Below are positions 1 through 6,869 of a DNA stretch of 17,700 bases, piece by piece. Each line of letters opens with the position of its first letter. Positions within the stretch are counted from its first letter, which is position 1. The translations under genes were made by a program, and so were the position numbers. The notes beneath the pieces are model-generated. The model was not told the origin of the DNA, did not search any database, and saw only the letters and a program-made list of their open reading frames with translations. The DNA is from an uncultured Butyricicoccus sp. (GTDB lineage Bacteria > Bacillota > Clostridia > Oscillospirales > Butyricicoccaceae): contig CAUEJN010000019.1 of NCBI GenBank assembly GCA_959018045.1, forward strand, positions 1 through 17,700, given 5' to 3'.

Positions 1-146
1 AGAGGGGACTCGACGATTCCGGCGAAGTTTTCTACCGTAAAACCGACTGCACTGTCCGAAAAGGCGTACAGGACGATCAGCAGGATGGGGCACACGATGA
101 AAACAACCATCCACACCCCATAGGGATATGCCATGTTCTTCTTCAA
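1..146 (-). CDS. potB: Spermidine/putrescine ABC transporter permease PotB, N-terminal part (runs off the window)
   Basis: Only the first 48 or so codons are inside the window; the gene continues past position 1. The protein begins MKKNMAYPYGVWMVVFIVC, a short basic N-terminus followed by a first membrane helix, then a stretch of the kind expected for the first periplasmic segment of PotB-type permeases. The start is TTG at 146-144. It overlaps the potA stop in a TTGA arrangement (potA TGA at 145-143), with a GGAGG ribosome site at 154-158 placed inside the end of potA. This points to translational coupling. An internal ATG at 134 is a less likely start because it lacks a matching ribosome site. 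The family call rests mainly on position directly behind potA, the usual potABCD order, and on the hydrophobic N-terminus. The rest of the importer (potC, potD) would lie outside the window. Confidence 0.72.
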   Translation of the reverse strand, partial: MKKNMAYPYGVWMVVFIVCPILLIVLYAFSDSAVGFTVENFAGIVESP

Positions 147-1213
147 CGTTTTTCCTCCATCTGTCCGCCTTCCTGTTCGGACTTGTGCATGATGTGGATA
201 TCAAACGGATCGACCGACAGACCGACAGACTTTCCGACCGTCTCGCACTGGGTCGAGTGCACGGTAAAGGTGAAGTGCTCGGTGCGCACCATCATTTCGT
301 AGTGCACACCCTTGAACACGATGGACTCCACAATACCGGTCAGCTGTGCCTGTTCGGTCGGGGTGATCTTGAGATCCTCCGGACGAATGACCACGTCAAC
401 CGGGCTCATCTCGCCAAAGCCCTCGTCGACACAGATAAAGTCATGCTTGCAGAACCGCACCAGGCGGTCGCGGAGCATGATACCCGGCAGGATGTTGGAC
501 TCACCGATGAAGTCCGCGACAAAGGCGTTGACCGGCTCGTTGTAGATGTCGGTCGGGGTGCCAATCTGCTGGATGTGGCCGCGGTTCATGACCACGATGG
601 TGTCCGACATGGTGAGCGCTTCTTCCTGGTCGTGCGTAACATAGATAAAGGTAATACCGGTCGACTGCTGGATGCGCTTGAGCTCGAACTGCATTTCCTT
701 GCGCAGCTTGAGGTCGAGTGCGCCGAGCGGCTCGTCGAGCAGCAGGACGCGCGGCTCCATGACCAGTGCGCGGGCAATCGCGACGCGCTGCTGCTGTCCG
801 CCGGAGAGAGAGGTCACGTCACGGTTCTCAAAGCCCTTGAGGCCGACCAGCTCCAGCATGCGCGAGACCTTGCACGCAATCTCGTCTGCCGGCATCTTGC
901 GGATGTGCAGGCCGAACGCGATATTTTCCGCAACGTTCAAGTGCGGAAAGAGCGCATAGCGCTGGAAAACCGTATTGATCTCACGCTTATACGGCGGTAC
1001 GCCGTTGAGGCGCTTGCCCTCAAAGAGCACATCGCCCGAAGTCGGGGTCTCAAAACCGCCGATGATGCGCAGCGTCGTTGTCTTGCCGCAGCCCGAAGGG
1101 CCGAGCAGCGTAATAAATTCCTTATCTCGAATATAGAGATTGATTCCGCGGAGAATGGGTTCGCCGTCAAATTCTTTTTTGATGTTTACGAGGTCGATCA
1201 AGTGTTTGCTCAA
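143..1213 (-). CDS. potA: Spermidine/putrescine ABC transporter ATP-binding protein PotA
   Basis: This is the ATPase that powers polyamine import, working as a dimer at the inner face of the membrane with PotB/PotC and the binding protein PotD. The 356-residue length fits the family. Motifs read directly: Walker A GPSGCGKTT at 38-46, Q-loop Q84, signature LSGGQQQRV at 136-144, Walker B VLLLDEP at 156-162, D-loop GALD at 164-167, H-loop His194. A C-terminal region from about 270 to 340 (IRPEDLKI and following) matches a TOBE regulatory domain, as in PotA/FbpC/MalK importers. The start is TTG at 1213-1211 with a purine-rich site (AGGGGG) 10 bases upstream; no better in-frame start exists upstream. 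Other CUT1/FbpC-type importers have a similar ATPase, so the polyamine substrate is an inference from overall similarity and the following permease. Confidence 0.88.
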   Translation of the reverse strand: MSKHLIDLVNIKKEFDGEPILRGINLYIRDKEFITLLGPSGCGKTTTLRIIGGFETPTSGDVLFEGKRLNGVPPYKREINTVFQRYALFPHLNVAENIAFGLHIRKMPADEIACKVSRMLELVGLKGFENRDVTSLSGGQQQRVAIARALVMEPRVLLLDEPLGALDLKLRKEMQFELKRIQQSTGITFIYVTHDQEEALTMSDTIVVMNRGHIQQIGTPTDIYNEPVNAFVADFIGESNILPGIMLRDRLVRFCKHDFICVDEGFGEMSPVDVVIRPEDLKITPTEQAQLTGIVESIVFKGVHYEMMVRTEHFTFTVHSTQCETVGKSVGLSVDPFDIHIMHKSEQEGGQMEEKR

Positions 1214-1258
1214 CCACGATGCACCCCCTATCTGAAATTACAATTACTCGCATCTTTT

Positions 1259-1287
1259 ATAGTATAATCATTTGCGTCAAAAGTCAA
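1259..1287 (-). promoter_or_regulatory. Sigma-A promoter for the pot operon
   Basis: On the minus strand TTGACT (1287-1282) is followed after 17 bases by TACTAT (1264-1259). TATACT, offset by two bases (15-base spacer), is an alternative -10. It lies 45-75 bases before the potA start and directly beyond the terminator of the upstream CAP gene. Confidence 0.65.
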
Positions 1288-1292
1288 TAAAA

Positions 1293-1320
1293 ACCGCGAA
1301 AAAACAAGTTTTTTCGCGGT
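1293..1320 (-). terminator. Intrinsic terminator behind the CAP-domain gene
   Basis: This is a perfect 12-bp inverted repeat: accgcgaaaaaa at 1293-1304 and its complement at 1309-1320, with a 4-base loop. On the minus strand the stem is followed by TTTTATT. It sits about 105 bases after the CAP gene stop and just before the pot promoter, so it separates the two minus-strand units. Confidence 0.75.
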
Positions 1321-1425
1321 ATCTTTGCTATTTCTTTGATTTTCCGATGCTCTCTCTGTTTTTCTAGTCCGCACACCCGTTTTTCTCTTTTTTTCATGTG
1401 TGCACAGGTGCTTTTTTCTGCCTGC

Positions 1426-2142
1426 TTAATCGGCAAACAGCTGCACCCAGTAGGTGCGTCCGCCGATTGTCGCCTGACCGACGCCCATTCGTCCGAACGA
1501 AGCCGACAGGATGTTCGCGCGGTGACCGGACGAGTTCATCCACGCCGACACGACCGCCTGTGCGGTCTGCTGACCGGATGCGATGTTCTCGCCTGCCGTG
1601 CGATAGCTCACGCCGGCCTCATTCAGCGCCGTCATACCGCGCGAACCGTTCGGTCGGGTGTGCGAGAAGCTCTGCGCCAGCTCGGCAGCGCGCACGGCGG
1701 CAGCGCGGTTCATGTTCGCGTCCAGCGTGAGCGCTCGTAGGCCGTTCTGCGCACGGGCAGCGTTGACCTGACTCAGTACCGCCTGTGCCGCAGACGATGT
1801 CCCGGTGCTCATACCGCCGGTGCTGTTGGAACCACTACCAGCGTTGTTCGAGCCGTTACCATTGTGATGCAAACCATTGCCAGCGTTGTTCGAGCCGTTA
1901 CCATTGTGATTCAAACCATTGCCGGTGTTGTTCGAGCCGTTACCATTGTGATTCAAACCATTGCCAGCGTTATTCGAGCTACTGCCCGGTTTTGCGATGC
2001 CGTACTGTGCAAGCAGCTGTTCCCAAGCGGTCTCAAAGTACGAGGGTACAGTGACCGTTTTGGTCACCGTTGCCGCCTGCGCGGTCGGAGCCGCAAACGT
2101 GCACAGCAGTGCCGCGGCAGTCAAGCACATTTTCTTTTTCAT
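1426..2142 (-). CDS. Secreted CAP/SCP-domain (YkwD-like) protein with Asn/Gly repeat linker
   Basis: The 238-residue protein starts with a signal peptide (MKKKM, hydrophobic core, AQA|AT cleavage after about residue 23). A short region (24-55) follows, then an Asn/Gly-rich linker (about 56-110) built from 14-residue repeats, then a C-terminal CAP domain (119-238). CAP hallmarks seen: VLSQVNAARAQNGLRAL at the domain start, His161 in FSHTRP, GENIA at 184-188 with Glu185, His207 in SGHRANI, and YWVQLF at the end. Bacterial members of this family are extracellular and mostly of unknown biochemical role; some are linked to sporulation or the cell surface. I chose ATG 2142 because a GGAGGA site lies 8 bases upstream and the signal peptide begins there; a longer reading from 2217 would place 25 extra non-signal residues in front. 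It is transcribed alone between a promoter and a terminator. Confidence 0.85.
   Translation of the reverse strand: MKKKMCLTAAALLCTFAAPTAQAATVTKTVTVPSYFETAWEQLLAQYGIAKPGSSSNNAGNGLNHNGNGSNNTGNGLNHNGNGSNNAGNGLHHNGNGSNNAGSGSNSTGGMSTGTSSAAQAVLSQVNAARAQNGLRALTLDANMNRAAAVRAAELAQSFSHTRPNGSRGMTALNEAGVSYRTAGENIASGQQTAQAVVSAWMNSSGHRANILSASFGRMGVGQATIGGRTYWVQLFAD
1850..1975 (-). repeat. Three 42-bp tandem repeats inside the CAP-protein gene
   Basis: Three consecutive 42-bp units lie at 1850-1891, 1892-1933 and 1934-1975, differing from one another at only a few bases. Partial, more diverged copies flank both sides. Each unit encodes 14 residues of the type SNNAGNGLNHNGNG. The units keep the reading frame and form the flexible linker between the secreted N-terminus and the CAP domain. 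Confidence 0.9.
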
Positions 2143-2187
2143 GGGGTATGTCCTCCGTATGTTGTGGTTTTGCCCTTCGGCTGCTCC

Positions 2188-2217
2188 ATCATACGGGAAA
2201 TCGCCCTGCTTTTGCAA
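2188..2217 (-). promoter_or_regulatory. Probable promoter of the CAP-domain gene
   Basis: On the minus strand TTGCAA (2217-2212) and TATGAT (2193-2188) are 18 bases apart, ending 45 bases before the CAP start codon. The match is moderate. It is the best pair in the gap between yjbQ and the CAP gene. Confidence 0.45.
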
Positions 2218-2259
2218 TGGAAAAGTGCGGTGGTACGGGTAAAATAATGCAAAAGACCA

Positions 2260-2289
2260 GGAAAATCACCAAGGATTTCCCTGATTTCC
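2260..2289 (-). terminator. Weak terminator-like hairpin after truncated yjbQ
   Basis: On the minus strand GGAAATCA (2289-2282) can pair with TGATTTTCC (2268-2260), with one bulged base and a 13-base loop. A short T-containing stretch (TGGTCTTTT) follows a little downstream. The stem is imperfect, so this is only a candidate end for the UPF0291-cca-HD-yjbQ operon. Confidence 0.3.
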
Positions 2290-2325
2290 AGACTTTTGGT
2301 TGGATTTTCGAGGAACTTTCTCCGC

Positions 2326-2532
2326 TTATACCGCGTCGTCGGACATAACCAAATCATGACGCACGTCGGGATCGGCGTTCTCATTGATGGTGATGGCCGC
2401 GGTCGTGTGCGGACAGAAGACCACACACAGACCCGAGCGCACCCCGGAATCACTGATACATTTCTTGACAGCGGCAGTAATGTTGTAATAGCCTTGCCGG
2501 TCGGTATGCAGGGTAAAGGTCTGTGTTTTCAT
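2326..2532 (-). pseudogene. Truncated YjbQ/UPF0047 family gene (N-terminal half only)
   Basis: The 68-residue reading frame matches the N-terminal half of the YjbQ (UPF0047) family. It has the ITAAVKKCISDSGVRSGL segment and the family signature PHTTAAITINEN (41-52) followed by DPDVRHDL (54-61). Family members are normally about 130-140 residues, and their second half carries another conserved His-rich region. Here the frame ends abruptly after DLVMSDDAV, and no remainder of the family can be read in any frame downstream to the CAP gene. The 3' half therefore appears deleted rather than frameshifted. The start ATG at 2532 has an AGGGGG site upstream and lies 18 bases behind the HD-domain gene. 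Some YjbQ proteins have been reported to have thiamine-phosphate synthase activity in vitro; a protein of this length would probably not fold into the normal trimer. I infer a decaying gene, though a short product may still be made. Confidence 0.65.
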
Positions 2533-2550
2533 GGAACGTACCCCCTTTTG

Positions 2551-3123
2551 TCATTCGCTGCGGTTTTCGTGCAGATAGGTCGCTTCCAGATCCGACAGGT
2601 GCAGCTTGACAGCGAGCGGATAGCGCTCGTAGGCGTTTGCGATAGCGAAGGAACCAGCGCGTGCCGAGTCGTCAAAGCCACCCATATGCCAGCGGATAGC
2701 TACGGCCTCCTCGTTTTTGAGCTTCATAAAGCGTTCGATCAAAAAAACCGACTTTTCGCCGTGACCATAGGGAAAACGGTCATTGACCACGTAGACCGGC
2801 ACTTTTTCCCATACGCCCGCGTCATTCTTGCGGTTGCGGTACTCGACATCGTAAAACCCGGCCTTGCACAGGTCGTGCAGCAGTGTGCAGATCGTGCAGC
2901 TCTCCAGATTGTCGGTCTCGGGATCGTAATGCTTATCCATCATCACGTGATATACGTTCAGACTATGTTCGAGCAGACCGCCCTCGTAGGCCGCGTGAAA
3001 GCGGGTGGATGCGGGGGCGGTGAAAAAATCGGTCGATTCCAGCCATTCCAGCAGCTTATCCGCACCCCGGCGGGTCACGTTCTGCCGGAACAGCTCCAAA
3101 AATTCTTCTTTCTTGTCAGACAT
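2551..3123 (-). CDS. HD-domain metal-dependent hydrolase, function unknown
   Basis: The 190-residue cytosolic protein carries an HD-superfamily metal site. His53 lies in GGLLEHSLNV, the His83-Asp84 pair in CTLLHDLCK, His121 in YGHGEKS, His146 in RWHMGG, and Asp178 in HLSDLEATY. This arrangement is the usual order for HD phosphohydrolases, enzymes that cleave phosphomonoesters or nucleotides. The substrate cannot be told from the sequence. I chose ATG 3123 (MSDKKEEF): a GGAAGGAG site lies about 8 bases upstream, and the longer reading back to 3255 is only an overlap with cca in another frame. It overlaps the cca stop by 8 bases (ATGTCTGA) and is followed 18 bases later by truncated yjbQ, so it is co-transcribed and probably translationally coupled with the CCA-adding enzyme. 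A nucleic-acid or nucleotide role would fit the context but is inference. Confidence 0.8.
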   Translation of the reverse strand: MSDKKEEFLELFRQNVTRRGADKLLEWLESTDFFTAPASTRFHAAYEGGLLEHSLNVYHVMMDKHYDPETDNLESCTICTLLHDLCKAGFYDVEYRNRKNDAGVWEKVPVYVVNDRFPYGHGEKSVFLIERFMKLKNEEAVAIRWHMGGFDDSARAGSFAIANAYERYPLAVKLHLSDLEATYLHENRSE

Positions 3124-4468
3124 GCTCGTTCTCCTTCCAGCGTGCGGCCAGCGCGCACAGGGTGTCGGGTTGGTTTGGGACGGTCTGATCGACGACCGCC
3201 GCAAGCAGGCGGCGCAGCACTCGTCCGATGTCCTGACCGGTAAAGCCCAGCGCACGGACGGTATGTCCGTCGATCGCCAGATCGCGCAGGCTCAGGCACA
3301 CGCCCGCCGCGCACACGGCATTGACCAGCCGCTCGGTGGTCTGTAATTCGGCCAGATGGATGGAAAAGGTATCCTGTCCGGTGCAGTCGGCTTTCTTGAT
3401 GGCGAGCAGGCGGCGCACGTCCCTCTCACCCAATCGCGCCAGACGGCGGCGGACAATCTTCTCCTCCTGCCCCAGCGGATAGTCGTGCAGTTCGACCAGC
3501 GCGCATACCTGTTCACGCAGAGCGTTCGACGCACGCAGGCGGGTCAGCGCCCGCTCGGCCAAGTCCCGACTGATGTGCGGATGCCCCTTGAAGTGTCCAA
3601 CGCCGTCTGCGTCGATGGTGTAGGCGTGCGGCTTGCCGCTGTCGTGCAGCAGCATGACCCAGCGCAGAACCGGGTCGGCCGGAATGGCCTCAACCGCGCG
3701 GACGGTGTGTTCCCATACATCGTAGCGATGATGCGGATTATGCTGACACAGGCCGAACATGGGGGTAATCTCAGGCAGGACGGCGGCCACAATGTCCGCG
3801 CAGCTGCGCAGTGCGCGTCCAACGTACTGTCCGGTCAGGATACCAGTCAGCTCCTCGAGCACGCGCTCATGTGCAATTCCGTCCAGCCGTGCAAGCTGAC
3901 GGTGCATGGCGTAGCCGGTCTGCCGCTCGATGGCAAACCCGGTCTTGGACACAAAGCGCACGCCGCGCAAAATGCGCAGCGCGTCCTCGGTGAATCGCGC
4001 ATCCGGGTCACCTACCGCGCGGATGAGACCGTTTTGGAGGTCGTTCTGTCCGCCGAAGGGGTCGCACAGACCGCGCGTGGGATGATAGGCCATCGCGTTG
4101 ACCGTAAAGTCACGCCGCAAAAGATCGTCCTCGATGCGCGAGACAAAGTCCACCTTATCCGGATGCCGGCCATCGGTGTAACCCTTTTCGGTGCGGTAAG
4201 TGGTGATCTCGAGCGCCATGCCGTCAATCTTGGCTGTTACCGTGCCGTGCCGGAGTCCGGTCGGATGCACCTCATACGCGGCAAGCGCCGCGCTTGTCTC
4301 GTCGGGCAGGGCTGATGTGGTGAGATCCCAGTCGTGCGGTGTGACACCGCGCAGGCTGTCACGCACCCCGCCGCCGACCGCCCAGGCCGTATGTCCGTGG
4401 GCTTCCAGGCAGGCAATGGCCTTGCGCACAGGCGCGGGCAGGTCGATCTTTCCGGAAAAACCGGTCAA
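3116..4468 (-). CDS. cca: CCA tRNA nucleotidyltransferase with C-terminal HD domain
   Basis: This enzyme adds or repairs the 3'-terminal CCA of tRNAs in the cytoplasm. Class II nucleotidyltransferase motifs seen in order: GGGVRD at 32-37, the catalytic DWD at 46-48 (Asp46, Asp48), RRDFTVNAMAY at 118-128, DPFGGQNDL at 136-144, and FTEDALRILRGVRF at 159-172, the base-selecting region. An HD domain follows: HRYDVWEHT from 247, LLHD with His275-Asp276, GH at 296-297 and a second HD at 328-329. The 450-residue length fits the HD-containing bacterial subfamily. The start is TTG at 4468-4466, overlapping the stop of the UPF0291 gene in a TTGA junction, with a GGAAGGG site only a few bases upstream. 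No ATG occurs nearby ahead of the GGGVRD motif. Whether it makes all of CCA or only part (A-adding or CC-adding) cannot be decided by eye. Confidence 0.92.
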   Translation of the reverse strand: MTGFSGKIDLPAPVRKAIACLEAHGHTAWAVGGGVRDSLRGVTPHDWDLTTSALPDETSAALAAYEVHPTGLRHGTVTAKIDGMALEITTYRTEKGYTDGRHPDKVDFVSRIEDDLLRRDFTVNAMAYHPTRGLCDPFGGQNDLQNGLIRAVGDPDARFTEDALRILRGVRFVSKTGFAIERQTGYAMHRQLARLDGIAHERVLEELTGILTGQYVGRALRSCADIVAAVLPEITPMFGLCQHNPHHRYDVWEHTVRAVEAIPADPVLRWVMLLHDSGKPHAYTIDADGVGHFKGHPHISRDLAERALTRLRASNALREQVCALVELHDYPLGQEEKIVRRRLARLGERDVRRLLAIKKADCTGQDTFSIHLAELQTTERLVNAVCAAGVCLSLRDLAIDGHTVRALGFTGQDIGRVLRRLLAAVVDQTVPNQPDTLCALAARWKENEHV

Positions 4469-4677
4469 TTTCCCTTCCCCTTCTGCTTGAGGCGGTACGA
4501 AGTGCCGTCGGGATTGAGCACGACCGTGTTGTCGAGCTGAGATTTGAGACTGCGGCGGAAGCCTTCAATGTACGCCTCGCGCAGCTCCTTCTGTTCTTTC
4601 TGTTCCTCCGGGGTCAGTCCCTCGGCCTTGGATTTGCGCGCCAGTTCATTGATGCGTTCGATCTGTTCGTTTGTCAT
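4465..4677 (-). CDS. UPF0291 (DUF896/YnzC-like) small protein
   Basis: The 70-residue highly charged protein starts MTNEQIERINELARKSKAEG, followed by LTPEEQKEQKELREAYIEGFR. This is the characteristic helical hairpin of the UPF0291 family (Bacillus YnzC). A C-terminal tail contains VLNPDG, also typical. The family is small, cytosolic, widespread in Firmicutes and without a firmly known function; YnzC is in the LexA regulon in Bacillus, but no LexA-type operator is seen here. The start ATG 4677 has an AGGAGG site 9 bases upstream. It is the first gene of the minus-strand operon with cca and overlaps it by 4 bases. Confidence 0.88.
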   Translation of the reverse strand: MTNEQIERINELARKSKAEGLTPEEQKEQKELREAYIEGFRRSLKSQLDNTVVLNPDGTSYRLKQKGKGN

Positions 4678-4714
4678 GGGAGTATGCCTCCTTTGTTCTG
4701 TTTTGTTTTTTTCT

Positions 4715-4743
4715 ATTATATCAGGCTGGTTTGCCCCTGTCTA
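4715..4743 (-). promoter_or_regulatory. Sigma-A promoter for the UPF0291-cca-HD operon
   Basis: On the minus strand TAGACA (4743-4738), a 17-base spacer and a perfect TATAAT (4720-4715) precede the UPF0291 start by about 40 bases. Confidence 0.75.
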
Positions 4744-4748
4744 TCTCC

Positions 4749-4777
4749 TTGACCGTGGATTCGGTGCATGATACAAT
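4749..4777 (+). promoter_or_regulatory. Sigma-A promoter for metY
   Basis: TTGACC (4749-4754), a 17-base spacer and TACAAT (4772-4777) place the transcription start about 35 bases before the metY ATG. Such a short leader leaves no room for a T-box or S-box (SAM) riboswitch. The -35 box is only 5 bases from the -35 box of the divergent minus-strand promoter. Confidence 0.75.
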
Positions 4778-4818
4778 AAAACAAGATTCACGATTCTACG
4801 TTCTGGAGGGATTCACGC

Positions 4819-6084
4819 ATGAAAATTGAAACCCAATGCCTGCATGAGGGCTACAAGCCGGAAAACGGCGGCCCCAGCGCTCTGCCCATCGTGCAGTCCA
4901 CGACCTATCGCTTTGACTCGACCGCAAAGATCGCCTCTCTCTTCGATATGCCCACCGAGTTTATGTACTCCCGCTTTGCAAACCCGACCTGTGACGCGGT
5001 TGAAAAGAAGATCGCAGCACTCGAGGGCGGTGTCGGCGCGATGCTGACCTCGTCCGGTCAGGCAGCTTCCCTGCTGTCTATCCTGAACCTGTGCTCGGCT
5101 GGCGACAGCTTCATCGCAGCATCCACCATCTACGGCGGCACCATCAACCTGTTCGGTGTTACGCTCAAGAAGCTGGGCATCGAGTGCATCTGGGCCGATG
5201 CTGAGGCAGACGAGACCGAGGTACAGAAGCTGTTTAAGCCCAACACCAAGGCAGTATTCGGTGAGACGCTGGCAAACCCGGCACTGACCGTATTCGACAT
5301 TGAGAAGTGGTCGAACATCGCACACAAGAACGGTGTCCCGCTCATCATCGACAACACCTTTGCAACCCCCTATCTGTGCCGTCCGATCGAGTTCGGCGCG
5401 GATATCGTCATTCACTCGACCACCAAGTACATGGACGGCCATGCTGTACAGGGCGGCGGTGTCATCGTCGACGGCGGTAAGTTCGACTGGGCTGCATCGG
5501 GCAAGTTCCCGGACTTCACCGAGCCCGACGAGAGCTACCACGGCGTTGTCTACACCCGCGAGTTCGGCAACATGGCATACATCATCAAGGCGCGCATGCA
5601 GCTGATGCGTGACTTTGGCTGCTATCCGGCAGCGCACTCTGCATTCCTGCTCAACCTGGGTCTGGAGACCCTGCCCGTTCGCATGCAGCGCTACTGCCAG
5701 AATGCCATCACGGTGGCCAAGCATCTGGAAGCTTCGGACAAGATCGCACACGTACGCTACCCCGGTCTCGAGAGCGACCCGCACCATGCACGTGCACAGA
5801 AGTACCTGCCGCTCGGCACCTCGGGCGTTATGTCCATCGATATCAAGGGCGGCCGTGAAACCGCTATGAAATTTATGGACAGCCTGAAGCTGGCTTCCAA
5901 CGAGGTACACGTTGCCGACATTCGTACCTGCGTGCTGCACCCGGCATCCGAGACCCATCGCCAGCTCACCGACGAGCAACTGGTTGCTGCCGGCATCGAG
6001 CCCGGTCTGGTACGCCTGTCTGTCGGTCTGGAAAACGTCGAGGACATCATGGCCGACCTCGACCAGGCACTCGCCCAGCTCTAA
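4819..6084 (+). CDS. metY: O-acetylhomoserine sulfhydrylase (homocysteine synthase), PLP-dependent
   Basis: This enzyme makes homocysteine (or methionine) from O-acetylhomoserine and sulfide (or methanethiol) in the direct sulfhydrylation route of methionine synthesis. It belongs to the Cys/Met metabolism PLP enzyme family. Seen: the PLP lysine K203 in HSTTKYMDGHA, Asp178 in IIDNTFATP that contacts the PLP ring nitrogen, SRFANPT at 51-57, SSGQAA at 78-83, and the C-terminal RLSVGLENVEDIMADL. The 421-residue length fits MetY (about 420-430) better than the shorter cystathionine gamma-synthase/lyase branch (about 380). The ATG has GGAGGG 8 bases upstream. It is the first gene of a plus-strand unit with the GNAT and small membrane protein genes. 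Substrate choice between O-acetyl- and O-succinylhomoserine cannot be proven by eye. Confidence 0.9.
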   Translation: MKIETQCLHEGYKPENGGPSALPIVQSTTYRFDSTAKIASLFDMPTEFMYSRFANPTCDAVEKKIAALEGGVGAMLTSSGQAASLLSILNLCSAGDSFIAASTIYGGTINLFGVTLKKLGIECIWADAEADETEVQKLFKPNTKAVFGETLANPALTVFDIEKWSNIAHKNGVPLIIDNTFATPYLCRPIEFGADIVIHSTTKYMDGHAVQGGGVIVDGGKFDWAASGKFPDFTEPDESYHGVVYTREFGNMAYIIKARMQLMRDFGCYPAAHSAFLLNLGLETLPVRMQRYCQNAITVAKHLEASDKIAHVRYPGLESDPHHARAQKYLPLGTSGVMSIDIKGGRETAMKFMDSLKLASNEVHVADIRTCVLHPASETHRQLTDEQLVAAGIEPGLVRLSVGLENVEDIMADLDQALAQL

Positions 6085-6110
6085 GCGATCGCCTAACCGG
6101 AGGTGTTTTC

Positions 6111-6560
6111 TTGCAAATCCGTTCCATCCGCGCGGATGACCGCGACTTCTTCTGCTCGTCCATCCACGCGTTCTATCATTCCCCCGCCGTCTGTCACGAA
6201 ATCCCCGCGCAAAATGCTGTGCGCACCTTTGAACTGCTGCTACAGGGCTCGCCCTACGCCGACTGTCTGATCGCAGAGGACGATACCGGTCGGCCGGTGG
6301 CCTACTGCCTGCTCGCACTGACCTGGTCGAATGAGGCCGGCGGTCTGTGCGTCTGGCTGGACGAGCTGATGGTGGACGAGAGTCAGCGCTCCAAAGGCGT
6401 TGGCCGCGCCCTCATCGCTGCCGTGCAGGAAAAGTACAAAGACGCCGCACGTCTGCGTCTGGAAGTGACCGATGAAAACCTGCGTGCCGCTGCGCTGTAT
6501 CGCGCACTGGGCTTTAAAGATCTGCCGTATCGTCAGATGACGATGGATCGCAAGGTCTAA
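6111..6560 (+). CDS. GNAT-family N-acetyltransferase
   Basis: The 149-residue protein has the full GNAT fold. It starts MQIRSIRADDRDFF. Beta-4 is LCVWLDELMVDES, and the acetyl-CoA pyrophosphate-binding loop is QRSKGVGRALI (92-102, Q/RxxGxG/A type). The C-terminal motif is ENLRAAALYRALGF (122-135), with Asn123 and Tyr130 in their usual places. The closest look is that of RimI-like or small-molecule acetyltransferases; the acceptor is unknown. The start is TTG at 6111 with GGAGG 7 bases upstream; it follows metY by 26 bases and precedes the small membrane protein by 28, so all three are probably co-transcribed. Nothing in it ties it to methionine synthesis. Confidence 0.87.
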   Translation: MQIRSIRADDRDFFCSSIHAFYHSPAVCHEIPAQNAVRTFELLLQGSPYADCLIAEDDTGRPVAYCLLALTWSNEAGGLCVWLDELMVDESQRSKGVGRALIAAVQEKYKDAARLRLEVTDENLRAAALYRALGFKDLPYRQMTMDRKV

Positions 6561-6588
6561 GCGCACGCCCATGCAAGGAGGGACTGCG

Positions 6589-6801
6589 ATGTTTTTACTC
6601 TACTGTCTGCTCACCTTCGCACTGGCCGCATCCGTCGGCGTAATTGTCCGCTGTCTGGTCTCGGTACGCCGCGAGCCTTCCTACTCCAAGCTGTCCGCGA
6701 TCACTGCGGCCATCCTGCTGTGTCTGATGCTCATGCTCATCGCACAGCAGACCGGCCCCTCGGCCTTCGGCTGGTTCCAGCCCATCTTTGGTCGTCTCTG
6801 A
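6589..6801 (+). CDS. Small two-helix membrane protein, function unknown
   Basis: The 70-residue protein has two hydrophobic helices (about residues 2-24 and 41-58), separated by a short basic and polar segment (SVRREPSYSK). The second ends in a short tail with Pro, Gly and aromatic residues. I chose ATG 6589 because AAGGAGGG (6575-6582) stands 6 bases before it; an upstream ATG at 6571 overlaps that ribosome site. I do not recognise a family. It closes the metY-GNAT unit and is followed directly by a strong terminator. Confidence 0.65.
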   Translation: MFLLYCLLTFALAASVGVIVRCLVSVRREPSYSKLSAITAAILLCLMLMLIAQQTGPSAFGWFQPIFGRL

Positions 6802-6817
6802 CGTCCTGCAAAACAAC

Positions 6818-6845
6818 AAAAGCCGCCCGTTTGGGCGGCTTTTTT
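6818..6845 (+). terminator. Bidirectional intrinsic terminator
   Basis: An 11-bp stem (aaaagccgccc at 6818-6828 and its complement at 6833-6843) with a GTTT loop is followed by TTTTTTCC on the plus strand. On the minus strand the tail is TTTTGTTGTTTT. It serves the metY unit and can also end the convergent HD-domain gene. Confidence 0.9.
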
Positions 6846-6869
6846 CCTGCCAAAATGTGTGGTGATCGT

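Noticed and set aside
128..1267. 379-residue plus-strand reading frame opposite potA
   Set aside because: It is the antisense shadow of potA, whose ABC motifs are all on the minus strand; no ribosome site and no family motifs.
1850..1975. Possible CRISPR array from the regularly spaced repeats
   Set aside because: Units are directly adjacent with no unique spacers, lie in frame within a protein gene, and no cas genes are near.
4778..4818. T-box or SAM riboswitch before metY
   Set aside because: The leader from the promoter to the ATG is only about 35 bases.
4813..6318. 501-residue minus-strand reading frame opposite metY
   Set aside because: The PLP-enzyme motifs and promoter are on the plus strand; the long open antisense frame reflects GC-rich codon bias.
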